The notes: a model not told the origin generated them from the letters alone. A stretch of 7,031 bases of DNA from JAIOTH01 sp964639335 (GCA_964639335.1 CAZXCJ010000042.1:1-7031); one strand, 5' to 3'. Counted from the stretch's first letter, positions 1 through 5,155 are shown. Made by a program: numbers and translations.

Positions 1-58
1 TTGAATTTACTCAGAAATATACAAAAGTGTTACCTATGTGGTCTTCTAGTACAAACCA

Positions 59-87
59 TTGACAGGTTTTATAATATATGATAAGTT
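59..87 (+). promoter_or_regulatory. Promoter of the small-ORF/leader unit
   Basis: A perfect TTGACA -35 box (59-64) is followed by a 17-base spacer and a TAAGTT -10 box (82-87). The predicted start near 94 coincides with the first base of the leader hairpin. A TATAAT lies at 70-75 but is only 5 bases from the -35 box, so it cannot pair with it; it could serve a second, weaker promoter. The same TTG-N17-TAAG layout recurs at 913-941 and, on the other strand, at 5718-5746, which raises confidence. Bases 1-58 hold no supportable gene. Confidence 0.6.
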
Positions 88-93
88 AAAAAA

Positions 94-144
94 TCGTAGC
101 CACACCAAAACCTATAATATTATATATACAAAAATCGGCTACGA
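94..144 (+). promoter_or_regulatory. 5' leader hairpin of the small-ORF transcript
   Basis: TCGTAGCC (94-101) and GGCTACGA (137-144) are perfect 8-bp inverted arms enclosing a 35-base AT-rich loop. The stem would form the very 5' end of the RNA made from the promoter at 59-87 and ends 11 bases before the first SD. It has no T tract, so it is not a terminator. It could be a stabilising 5' stem or part of a regulatory leader. I recognise no known riboswitch class. Confidence 0.5.
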
Positions 145-170
145 AATAAACATGAAAGGAGGATAGCTAA

Positions 171-212
171 ATGAGGAAGCTTCCTTCCAACAATAATTCC
201 GGAAAAAAATAA
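171..212 (+). CDS. 13-codon leader-type small ORF
   Basis: ATG at 171 is preceded by the near-perfect SD AAAGGAGG (155-162) at 8-base spacing and encodes MRKLPSNNNSGKK, then TAA. The peptide is basic and polar with no family signature. The SD and position in a leader, upstream of a second small ORF, make translation plausible; the peptide itself may matter less than ribosome movement through the region. The SD is complementary over 8 bp to TCCTCCTT at 229-236, just after the stop codon. It could also be non-coding, since one good SD in AT-rich DNA is not proof. A four-codon frame opens at 152 across the SD itself and is probably chance. Confidence 0.4.
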   Translation: MRKLPSNNNSGKK

Positions 213-284
213 TAGATCCCCGGAATTCTCCTCCTTGGTAGGTAAATAACCGCAAGGAGCTTCCTTAAAAAAAGAACAGGAGGA
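195..284 (+). promoter_or_regulatory. Anti-SD segment with alternative hairpins between two small ORFs
   Basis: Bases 229-236 read TCCTCCTT, like the anti-SD end of 16S rRNA. They can pair with three sites in the same RNA: the first SD (156-163, 8 bp), AAGGAG at 254-259 (6 bp, extended by GGT 237-239 with ACC 249-251), and the second SD (278-284, 7 bp). These pairings exclude one another. A further hairpin pairs AATTCCGG (195-202) with CCGGAATT (220-227). This is what a translational attenuation or coupling switch would look like, but no ligand or known family is recognised. Confidence 0.4.
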
Positions 285-290
285 AGGGTA

Positions 291-389
291 ATGGAATACC
301 CACTAATCTCATCATTTACGCCTCCTGAGTGCTTTACTATAGATCCAAATTTTCAATCGGGAGACGATTTCCCGTCTGGATTTATCTAG
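291..389 (+). CDS. 32-aa small protein, unknown function
   Basis: ATG at 291 follows the strong SD AGGAGG (278-283) at 7-base spacing; the frame is open for 32 codons and ends in TAG. The product is acidic and rich in Pro, Phe, Ser and Asp, begins MEYPLISSF, ends GDDFPSGFI and has a single Cys at residue 14. It has no membrane helix or signal peptide, and I recognise no family. Codons 11-13 (321-327, CCTCCTG) are perfectly complementary to the SD region CAGGAGG (277-283), so the start site could be masked. A hairpin (CGGGA 358-362 with TCCCG 370-374) lies near the 3' end, and a strong terminator follows 25 bases after the stop. The transcript could instead be a structured small RNA, or encode a short modified or signalling peptide; neither is demonstrated. 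Confidence 0.5.
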   Translation: MEYPLISSFTPPECFTIDPNFQSGDDFPSGFI

Positions 390-414
390 GTGCCAGGAAT
401 ATATATTTAAAACC

Positions 415-454
415 AACAGACCCGTGTGCTTGACATACGGGCTGTTTTTTTTTT
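415..454 (+). terminator. Strong intrinsic terminator of the small-ORF unit
   Basis: CCCGTGTG (421-428) pairs with CATACGGG (434-441), including one G-T wobble, around a 5-base loop. An outer AACAG/CTGTT extension has one bulged A. A run of ten Ts (445-454) follows. This closes the transcript that starts near 94, giving an RNA of about 350 bases. Confidence 0.85.
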
Positions 455-472
455 GCTAAAAATAGAAATTAG

Positions 473-542
473 TAATTCGTAATTTGTAACTGGTAATTTG
501 TAATCCGTATTTCGTACTCCGTATTCCGTATTCCGTAATTCT
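473..542. repeat. Ten-copy degenerate 7-bp tandem repeat
   Basis: The stretch divides exactly into ten heptamers, nearly all TA(A/T)(T/C)(T/C)(C/T)G: TAATTCG, TAATTTG, TAACTGG, TAATTTG, TAATCCG, TATTTCG, TACTCCG, TATTCCG twice, and TAATTCT. It sits between the terminator at 415-454 and the next gene, followed by a C-rich tract (545-562) with nine consecutive Cs. Related heptads with other base composition flank the ruvB promoter at 5169-5264. No ORF crosses it. Confidence 0.8.
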
Positions 543-562
543 TACCCCCCCCCTCCCCCTCC

Positions 563-591
563 TTGCCTAAAAAACTTAGATGTAGTAAAAA
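563..591 (+). promoter_or_regulatory. Weak candidate promoter for the 81-aa membrane protein
   Basis: TTGCCT (563-568), a 17-base spacer and TAAAAA (586-591) form a plausible but imperfect promoter ending 36 bases before the gene start. Because a terminator lies upstream at 415-454, the gene needs its own promoter somewhere here. In such AT-rich DNA the -10 match alone means little. Confidence 0.35.
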
Positions 592-627
592 TAAAGTAGA
601 TAATAAAAATATTTGAAAGGAGGAAAA

Positions 628-873
628 ATGGAACCCTCTCAAGCCATAACTATTTCTTCTATAATGGTAATAATAGGAATATTTCTATTCTTACGTCTCA
701 TCTTTCTCAAAATAAAGGAATCCAAAAAATTTAAAGAAAAATGGGATAAGTGTGTTGAAAATTTTTTTTCTTCACGTGACTATTCCGGAGAAGCAAAAAG
801 GAGAAAAAAAAGAAAGACTTACCCTGAAATTGGTAATAGTAAAAAGGTAACTTTTGTTAAAAACTATTCATAG
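628..873 (+). CDS. Small single-pass membrane protein (81 aa), unknown function
   Basis: The start is ATG 628, preceded by AAAGGAGG (616-623); an upstream in-frame TTG at 613 lies in front of and across the SD and is not credible. Residues 6-28 form one hydrophobic helix (ISSIMVIIGIFLFLRLIFL). A highly basic, presumably cytoplasmic tail follows, with KRRKKRK near 58-64. There is no cleavage site, so the helix is probably a membrane anchor. I recognise no family. The gene has its own terminator (887-911) and is followed by another membrane protein under a separate promoter. Good SD, complete frame and terminator make it a real gene; function is unknown. Confidence 0.7.
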   Translation: MEPSQAITISSIMVIIGIFLFLRLIFLKIKESKKFKEKWDKCVENFFSSRDYSGEAKRRKKRKTYPEIGNSKKVTFVKNYS

Positions 874-886
874 TCAATATCACATC

Positions 887-911
887 TCCCTCACTCGTTG
901 AGGGATTTTTT
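887..911 (+). terminator. Intrinsic terminator after the 81-aa gene
   Basis: TCCCTCA (887-893) and TGAGGGA (899-905) form a perfect 7-bp stem around a 5-base loop, followed by six Ts (906-911). The next promoter's -35 box begins at 913, so terminator and promoter are back to back. Confidence 0.85.
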
Positions 912-912
912 C

Positions 913-941
913 TTGACATAAATAATGGCATGTAATAAGAT
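913..941 (+). promoter_or_regulatory. Promoter of the 195-aa membrane protein gene
   Basis: TTGACA (913-918), a 17-base spacer and TAAGAT (936-941) place the transcription start near 948. That leaves a leader of about 27 bases carrying the SD GGAGG (966-970). This is the clearest promoter in the window and the type for the TTGACA-N17-TAAGAT pattern seen elsewhere. Confidence 0.75.
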
Positions 942-974
942 GATTAGAAATCAAAAAAATCATTTGGAGGATGT

Positions 975-1562
975 ATGGAAAAAATTACTATAACTATTGC
1001 CGATTACCTCCCGGACAGAGCATTTTATAGACGAGGCAATAATAAAAAAATATTTCAGTATGTAAATACTGAAGTATATAATTTTATTGAAAAATATAGG
1101 TGGCCATGGACTAAGCACCTTATTGGCAAAAAATTCAAAATTCCCGCAGACCAAGATTTTGGATATCTAATTCGCAAAAACCAAGCTTGGTTAGCTAGGC
1201 CAAAAAGAGATTTTTGGCTTCTCTTAATTGCTTTACTGCTAATCCCAATCCTATATCATCTTGGTATTCAAACTCTCCCCGTTACAAGTATACCTGTTGT
1301 TGGTTTTTTAACTTTCTGGCAAGCAAGAGATAGGAGACTTAAAGAAACTAATGGAGATTTAGTATTTATTACATTTATAACAATCTCAATGACAATTGCG
1401 CTACAACTATTCTCAGCTTATGCACTACTTGAATTAATATTCATTTCTCTGTTTTTCTCTTTGTCTCTGCTTATGCTTTATTTCTTTATAAAAGAAGATA
1501 TAGAAGATTATCTTCTTAGAAAATTTTTAGAATCAGAAAAAACTCCCTCACTAATTTTGTAA
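975..1562 (+). CDS. Multi-pass membrane protein (195 aa), unknown function
   Basis: ATG 975 follows GGAGG (966-970) with 4 bases between. The N-terminal ~78 residues are soluble, rich in basic and aromatic residues (including YRWPWTKHLIGKKF near 41-54). Hydrophobic segments follow at about 80-97, 101-115, 128-150 and 151-172, implying three or four membrane helices, with an acidic cytoplasmic-looking end (KEDIEDYLLRKFLESEK). No catalytic motif or known family is recognised. It has its own promoter and a terminator that overlaps its last codons, so it is monocistronic. It converges with queA. It is probably an accessory or lineage-restricted protein. Confidence 0.75.
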   Translation: MEKITITIADYLPDRAFYRRGNNKKIFQYVNTEVYNFIEKYRWPWTKHLIGKKFKIPADQDFGYLIRKNQAWLARPKRDFWLLLIALLLIPILYHLGIQTLPVTSIPVVGFLTFWQARDRRLKETNGDLVFITFITISMTIALQLFSAYALLELIFISLFFSLSLLMLYFFIKEDIEDYLLRKFLESEKTPSLIL

Positions 1563-1572
1563 GGGAGTTTTT
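1538..1572. terminator. Bidirectional terminator between the 195-aa gene and queA
   Basis: AAAAACTCCCT (1538-1548) pairs perfectly with AGGGAGTTTTT (1562-1572). The A and T runs make it work as GC stem plus T tract on both strands. It overlaps the last codons and stop of the 195-aa gene and lies about 50 bases beyond the queA stop, so it can end both convergent transcripts. Confidence 0.8.
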
Positions 1573-1591
1573 ATTTTTAAAATCAATAATA

Positions 1592-1611
1592 AATTAGTAT
1601 TTAATTAGTAT
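1592..1611. repeat. ATTAGTAT-type spacer repeat after queA
   Basis: AATTAGTAT occurs twice at 11-base spacing (1592-1600 and 1603-1611), and ATTAGTAT recurs at 1654-1661 inside the queA end, on the far side of the palindrome at 1630-1648. The 12-base string ATTAGTATCATT is exactly repeated at 4100-4111 in the ruvB/GxxExxY spacer. This is a recurrent spacer motif with no assigned role. Confidence 0.5.
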
Positions 1612-1620
1612 CATTAACAT

Positions 1621-2870
1621 TCATTCGCTCGCTTCGCGACGCGAAGCGGGCATATTAGTATCGGTAATCAACATACTATCCCCAAAACTATAAAACCTAT
1701 ATTTATCTTGAATGGCTTTTTTATATGCTTTTTTGATTAAAAATTTACCAGCTAAAGCCGAAACTAACATTAAAAGTGTTGATTTGGGCAAATGAAAATT
1801 CGTTAATAAATTACTGACAAATTTAAATTTATAACCCGGATAGATAAATATGTCTATCCATTTTTTATTGGCTTTTAAAATTCCATTTTTATTTGCAAAA
1901 GCTTCCACAACTCGTACCGTAGTAGTGCCAACAATAATAATCCTCTGTCCATTCTTTTTGGCTTTATTTAAAAATTGAGCAGTTTTTTTGTTCAATATCC
2001 CAAACTCAGAATGCATTTGATGATCCTCTATTTTCTTTTCTCTAACTGATTCAAAGGTCCCTAAACCAACATGCAAAGTAACATATTTAAAAATGACTCC
2101 TTTTTTTTGTAATTTATTTAAAATCCTTTTTGTAAAATGAAAACCCGCTGTGGGAGCGGCTACTGAACCTCTTTTTTTAGCATAAACAGTTTGATATTCT
2201 TGTTTTAATTTAGATCCTGAATCTGGAGTTTTTATATAAGGAGGAATTGGTACATTACCATATTTATCAATTAAATTATCTAATTCTTTACCGGTTTTAT
2301 TAAATCTCATCTGCCAAACAGAATTATCAATTTGTTTAATCAATTTGCCCTTAAAATTTTTAGCAAAATTTATTTCCAAGCCAACGTGTCTTCTCCTACT
2401 TCCAACCAAAACATTCCAAACATTTTTACTATGTTTAGTTAAAAGAAAAATTTGTATTCTACCTCCACCCTGTTTACTGCCTTTATAAAAATAAATTTCT
2501 CTTTTACCCCAAAGCCGAGCTGGAAAAACTTTAGTATTATTAAAAACCAAAATATCTCCTTTTTCTAAAAAGTCAGGTAGTTCTTTAAAAATATGATTGC
2601 CTATCTTTTTACTTTTATNNNNNNNNNNNNNNNNNNNNNNNNNNNNNNNNNNNNNNNNNNNNNNNNNNNNNNNNNNNNNNNNNNNNNNNNNNNNNNNNNN
2701 NNNNNNNNNNNNNNNNNNTCTAAAAAGTCAGGTAGTTCTTTAAAAATATGATTGCCTATCTTTTTACTTTTATGATCAACTAACATTAACTTCGAAGAAT
2801 CTCGTGGACTCGCTGGTCTTTGAGCAATCATCTCGGGCGGTAAATTGTAATCAAATTCAGATAATTTCAT
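1621..2870 (-). CDS. queA: S-adenosylmethionine:tRNA ribosyltransferase-isomerase QueA (interrupted by assembly gap)
   Basis: QueA transfers and isomerises the ribosyl group of S-adenosylmethionine onto preQ1 in tRNA, giving epoxyqueuosine. The N-terminal piece (YNLPPEMIAQRPASPRDSS, 8-26) and the rest are canonical but split by 100 Ns. Collapsing the flanking 55-bp duplication removes 155 bases and yields one frame of 364 aa, near the ~350 aa usual for QueA. Family motifs in the merged protein are VFNNTKVFPARL, GSVAAPTAGFHFT (183-195), LHVGLGTF (214-221), HQMHSE (232-237), VGTTTVR (262-268), TNFHLPKS (305-312) and SFGDSMLI. The TTG at 2550 is internal, not a start. ATG 2870 has no visible SD. 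The last residues, PASRREASE, are encoded by a GC-rich palindrome and look like an added tail. It is the last gene of the ruvB-GxxExxY-queH-queA block. Confidence 0.93.
1630..1648. repeat. GC-rich palindrome forming the queA 3' end
   Basis: CGCTTCGCG and CGCGAAGCG are perfect 9-bp arms with one central A. The element stands out against AT-rich surroundings and encodes most of the terminal PASRREASE of QueA. ATTAGTAT motifs flank it on both sides (1603-1611 and 1654-1661). It looks like an interspersed palindromic unit that moved into or next to the stop codon. Confidence 0.75.
2564..2773. other. 100-N scaffold gap flanked by an exact 55-bp duplication (assembly artefact)
   Basis: Ns occupy 2619-2718. 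The 55 bases before (2564-2618) and after (2719-2773) are identical. This is what is left when two contigs overlapping by one k-mer (55 is a common de Bruijn k) are joined as if a gap separated them. Deleting 155 bases restores the queA frame without losing any conserved residue, so no real sequence need be missing. Confidence 0.92.
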
Positions 2871-2883
2871 AAATTTATATCCA

Positions 2884-2912
2884 AGGTTGAACCTCCTTCA
2901 GAGGTTCAACCT
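2884..2912. repeat. Hairpin element upstream of queA
   Basis: AGGTTGAACCTC (2884-2895) and GAGGTTCAACCT (2901-2912) are perfect 12-bp arms around a 5-base loop, ending 14 bases before the queA start on its transcript. No T tract follows in either direction, so it is not a simple terminator. It may protect RNA ends between queH and queA or be an interspersed repeat. Confidence 0.75.
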
Positions 2913-2954
2913 CGAGACCTGATGCTAAACTCACAGCCACAATAATCTTGCCTA

Positions 2955-2981
2955 CCCACCTACGCATAAAGCTTCGGCGGG
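2955..2981. repeat. Imperfect GC-rich inverted repeat in the queH-queA spacer
   Basis: CCCACCTACGC (2955-2965) faces GCTTCGGCGGG (2971-2981) across a 5-base loop, with 8 of 11 positions complementary and one more able to form a G-T wobble on the minus-strand RNA. Its high G+C contrasts with the surroundings. From memory this type of unit recurs in Parcubacteria-like genomes; that is recollection, not a search. Confidence 0.5.
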
Positions 2982-3035
2982 TCAAATACTTTAAATGGAT
3001 TAAATGCTTTAAATTTAATTAATGTTTCATGCTTC

Positions 3036-3076
3036 ACCCTGTTAAATTATCGCTTTGCGATACTATTTAACAGGGT
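3036..3076. repeat. Compound hairpin spanning the queH stop codon
   Basis: Outer arms ACCCTGTTAAAT (3036-3047) and ATTTAACAGGGT (3065-3076) are perfectly complementary. Inside, TATCGC (3048-3053) and GCGATA (3057-3062) pair around a TTT loop, giving 18 bp with a 2-base bulge. One half encodes the last residues of QueH (TLLNSIAKR). There is no T run, so it may protect the 3' end of an mRNA segment or be an inserted palindrome, not a terminator. Confidence 0.75.
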
Positions 3077-3595
3077 AAATTCGCAACCGCAGTATTCTTG
3101 ACGATAAAAACCTTCTTCTCGGGAAATGTCACAAGACTTTTTAAAACCATCATGCTTTTTCCAATCTGACTCTAAATATTCAATTCCGTACTCCTTTGAG
3201 AGCTCTAAACCTATCTTATTAATCATCTGAGCGTCTTTGTGGGGGCTAATTGATAAAGTAGAGCAAAATATATCAAATCCTAATTTTTTAGCTTCTAAAG
3301 CTGTTTTTTCTAAACGAACCCTATAACAAATTTCACATCGCCTTCCTCTTTCTGGCTCATTTTCATAGCCCTTGATTTTTTCTAGCCAAGCTTGATGATT
3401 ATATTTACCCTCTATAAAATCTACTTTAATTTTCTGACAATATCTTTTAGCTTCATTAAATCTTTTTTGATATTCCCCTTCAGGAAAAATATTTGGGTTA
3501 AAATAAAACAGAGTTACATCATATTTTTTGATTAACTCGTTTATAACATGAGCACTACACGGCACACAGCAAGAATGTAATAAAATGCTAGGCAT
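3047..3595 (-). CDS. queH: Epoxyqueuosine reductase QueH
   Basis: QueH (former DUF208) reduces epoxyqueuosine to queuosine in tRNA, the last step of the pathway and a non-homologous replacement for cobalamin-dependent QueG. The 182-aa protein keeps the family's cysteine sets: HSCCVPC (Cys9, Cys10, Cys13), RRCEIC (Cys87, Cys90) and YCGC (Cys169, Cys171). It also has STLSISPHKD (112-121) and the late DGFKKSCDISREEGFYRQEYCGC stretch (149-171). These cysteines provide the iron-sulfur and metal sites known for the family. Start ATG 3595 has no visible SD. queA, the preceding step, is next downstream on the same strand, separated by 176 bases of palindromes; tgt is not in view. The last nine codons lie within a large hairpin. 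Confidence 0.95.
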   Translation of the reverse strand: MPSILLHSCCVPCSAHVINELIKKYDVTLFYFNPNIFPEGEYQKRFNEAKRYCQKIKVDFIEGKYNHQAWLEKIKGYENEPERGRRCEICYRVRLEKTALEAKKLGFDIFCSTLSISPHKDAQMINKIGLELSKEYGIEYLESDWKKHDGFKKSCDISREEGFYRQEYCGCEFTLLNSIAKR

Positions 3596-3600
3596 ACTAA

Positions 3601-3627
3601 TATACTAATGTTGCTAATAATACGAAT
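3601..3627. repeat. ATTAGTA/ATTCGTAT spacer repeat upstream of queH
   Basis: Read on the minus strand, this spacer is ATTCGTATTATTAG then CAACATTAGTATATTAGTA. Its first 14 bases match 4091-4104 in inverted orientation. It belongs to the same degenerate vocabulary found after queA and after ruvB. Confidence 0.45.
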
Positions 3628-3631
3628 GAAT

Positions 3632-3655
3632 TACCTGCCTGCCGGCAGGCAGGTA
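3632..3655. repeat. 24-bp perfect GC-rich palindrome
   Basis: TACCTGCCTGCC (3632-3643) is followed directly by its reverse complement (3644-3655), with no spacer. It sits between queH and the GxxExxY gene. The composition is alien to the surrounding AT-rich spacer. I recall CCTGCC-type palindromes as frequent in Parcubacteria-like genomes, from memory only. Confidence 0.8.
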
Positions 3656-3672
3656 CAAATGATACAAATATT

Positions 3673-4059
3673 TTAAATAAATTTCTTTCTTTTGTCTGTG
3701 TCGATTCTAATGATTCTAATTGGTTTTAAATATTTATTTCGGAAATTAATTAATAATCCTAACTTAATATTTAACGACTGTAAATATCTTTGAATCTGAT
3801 TGTAATCTTCTCTGGCTAGAGCTGTTTTAGCTTTTAATTCTAAAATAATTTTGTTTTCTACTAAAAAATCTACAATATTTCCAAAATCACCTACTTTATA
3901 TTCCCTTCTATAAAAAATACCCTTATTTTTGAATTCCTTTTCTAATAAATCAGCATACTGTTTTTCTCGAGAATAAGAACCGAGTTGATTATGAACATTA
4001 AAACATATTCCAGTAATTAAATAAGATAATTCTGGATAAATTAATTTATCGCTTTTCAT
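3673..4059 (-). CDS. GxxExxY family protein (PD-(D/E)xK nuclease-like)
   Basis: The 128-aa product matches the small GxxExxY family: an early helix, then GSYSREKQYADLLEKEFKNK (27-46), a strand RREYKVGDFG and the core NIVDFLVENKIILELKAK (61-78). Asp64, Glu74 and Lys76 fit the D-X(n)-ExK arrangement of PD-(D/E)xK nucleases, with YNQIQRYLQSLNIKLGLLINF (86-106) as the usual following helix and strand. The signature is modified here: the Glu sits five residues after the Gly, within REKQY. Family function is not established; nuclease activity is inferred only from the fold. It lies 67 bases after ruvB on the same strand, with no visible SD. A DNA-processing role beside ruvB is tempting but unproven. 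Confidence 0.88.
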   Translation of the reverse strand: MKSDKLIYPELSYLITGICFNVHNQLGSYSREKQYADLLEKEFKNKGIFYRREYKVGDFGNIVDFLVENKIILELKAKTALAREDYNQIQRYLQSLNIKLGLLINFRNKYLKPIRIIRIDTDKRKKFI

Positions 4060-4090
4060 TTTTTTATATTAAATTATTAAATATATCTAT

Positions 4091-4117
4091 ATTCGTATTA
4101 TTAGTATCATTCGTATG
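4091..4117. repeat. ATTCGTAT/ATTAGTAT spacer repeat between ruvB and the GxxExxY gene
   Basis: The spacer reads ATTCGTATTATTAGTA then TCATTCGTATG, with an internal ~9-base period (TATTATTAG, TATCATTCG). It shares ATTAGTATCATT with the queA downstream spacer (1604-1615) and ATTCGTATTATTAG with 3614-3627 in inverted orientation. Confidence 0.5.
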
Positions 4118-4126
4118 TTGGCAAAA

Positions 4127-5155
4127 TCATATCAATTTATCCTGACTATCTTGAGGATATTCTCTTTCAATATGCTTATATCCCTCCTCAGTCACTACTC
4201 TGCCTTGTGATGTTCGGGCCAAAAATCCAATTCGCATCAAATACGGTTCATAAACTTCACTAATTGTTCCGATTTCTTCACCTGCTGCTGCAGCCAAGGT
4301 ACTCAAACCAACTGGTCCGCCTTTAAATTTATCAACTATTGTTTCTAAAATTCTTCTGTCAATATAATCCAAACCATAATTATCTACATCCATCATAGAA
4401 AGAGCTTTTAAGGCATAATCTCTGCTAATACTACCATCGCCCTCTACTTGAGCATAATCGCGAACTCTTTTTAATAAACGATTAGCAATTCGCGGAGTTA
4501 AACGAGAACGTTCTGCAATAATTTTAGCCGCTTCTTTGTCTGTTTCAACTATTAATTTTTTAGAATTATTTTTAATAATAGTAGCAATTTCTTCTGGAGA
4601 ATAATAATCTAAACGAAATACTAAGCCAAATCTATCTCGAAATGGCGAGGAAAGTAAATCATAACGAGTAGTGGCTCCAATAATTGTAAATTTAGGCAAA
4701 TCTAAACGCAAAGTCCGCGCTGAAGGACCCTTGCCGATTATAATATCTAAAGCATAATCTTCCATAGCCGGATATAAGACCTCCTCTATGACTCTGTTCA
4801 AACGATGTACTTCGTCAATAAATAAAATATCCCCTTCTTCTAAATTGCTTAAAATCGCTGCCAAATCACCAGTTTTTTCAATGGCTGGTCCAGAAGTAAC
4901 TTTAATGTTGGTTTTCATTTCATGAGAAATAATATAAGCTAAAGTGGTTTTACCTAAGCCCGGAGGTCCATATAGCAAAACATGCTCAATCGGCTCTTTT
5001 CTTTGTTTGGCAGCTTTTATAGAAATATCTAAATTATTTTTAATGTTTTGCTGGCCAATATATTCTTTAAAATTCCGCGGACGCAAAGTCAGCTCCAAGG
5101 TTTTATCCTCTTCTCTTTCCTTGCTTGTTAATATTTCTGTGTCTTCTTCAATCAT
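4127..5155 (-). CDS. ruvB: Holliday junction branch-migration DNA helicase RuvB
   Basis: RuvB is the hexameric AAA+ motor that, with RuvA, drives branch migration of Holliday junctions in recombinational repair. The 342-aa length is typical. Visible motifs are the N-terminal LRPRNFKEYIGQQNIKNNL, Walker A GPPGLGKT (63-70), Walker B ILFIDEVHR (110-118; Asp114, Glu115), sensor 1 GATTR (160-164), the arginine-finger region SSPFRDRFG (Arg173), sensor 2 TPRIANRLLKR (220-230), and the C-terminal winged helix with YEPYLMRIGFLARTSQGRV. All catalytic elements are intact. ATG 5155 has no recognisable SD. It is the first gene of a leftward block followed by the GxxExxY gene, queH and queA; ruvA and ruvC are not adjacent. 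A TATAAT-type promoter lies about 55 bases upstream. Confidence 0.98.
   Translation of the reverse strand: MIEEDTEILTSKEREEDKTLELTLRPRNFKEYIGQQNIKNNLDISIKAAKQRKEPIEHVLLYGPPGLGKTTLAYIISHEMKTNIKVTSGPAIEKTGDLAAILSNLEEGDILFIDEVHRLNRVIEEVLYPAMEDYALDIIIGKGPSARTLRLDLPKFTIIGATTRYDLLSSPFRDRFGLVFRLDYYSPEEIATIIKNNSKKLIVETDKEAAKIIAERSRLTPRIANRLLKRVRDYAQVEGDGSISRDYALKALSMMDVDNYGLDYIDRRILETIVDKFKGGPVGLSTLAAAAGEEIGTISEVYEPYLMRIGFLARTSQGRVVTEEGYKHIEREYPQDSQDKLI

Noticed and set aside
70..75. TATAAT as the -10 box for TTGACA at 59-64
   Set aside because: The spacing is only 5 bases, far below the 16-18 needed.
1..81. Open frame of 26 codons from the left edge, perhaps the end of a gene
   Set aside because: It would run through the TTGACA promoter, shows no recognisable motif and is too short to distinguish from chance.
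473..542. Possible CRISPR array
   Set aside because: The repeat unit is only 7 bases with no spacers between units; this is a simple tandem repeat.
545..562. Possible G-quadruplex on the minus strand of the C-rich tract
   Set aside because: The G runs give only about three tracts of three Gs, not the four needed for a standard three-tetrad form.
960..1154. 64-codon frame on the minus strand
   Set aside because: It is antisense to the N-terminal part of the 195-aa gene, has no SD or promoter and has no protein-like motif.
2551..2870. queA as a frameshifted pseudogene or two genes
   Set aside because: The break coincides exactly with the Ns and 55-bp duplication, and the frame is restored when these are collapsed.
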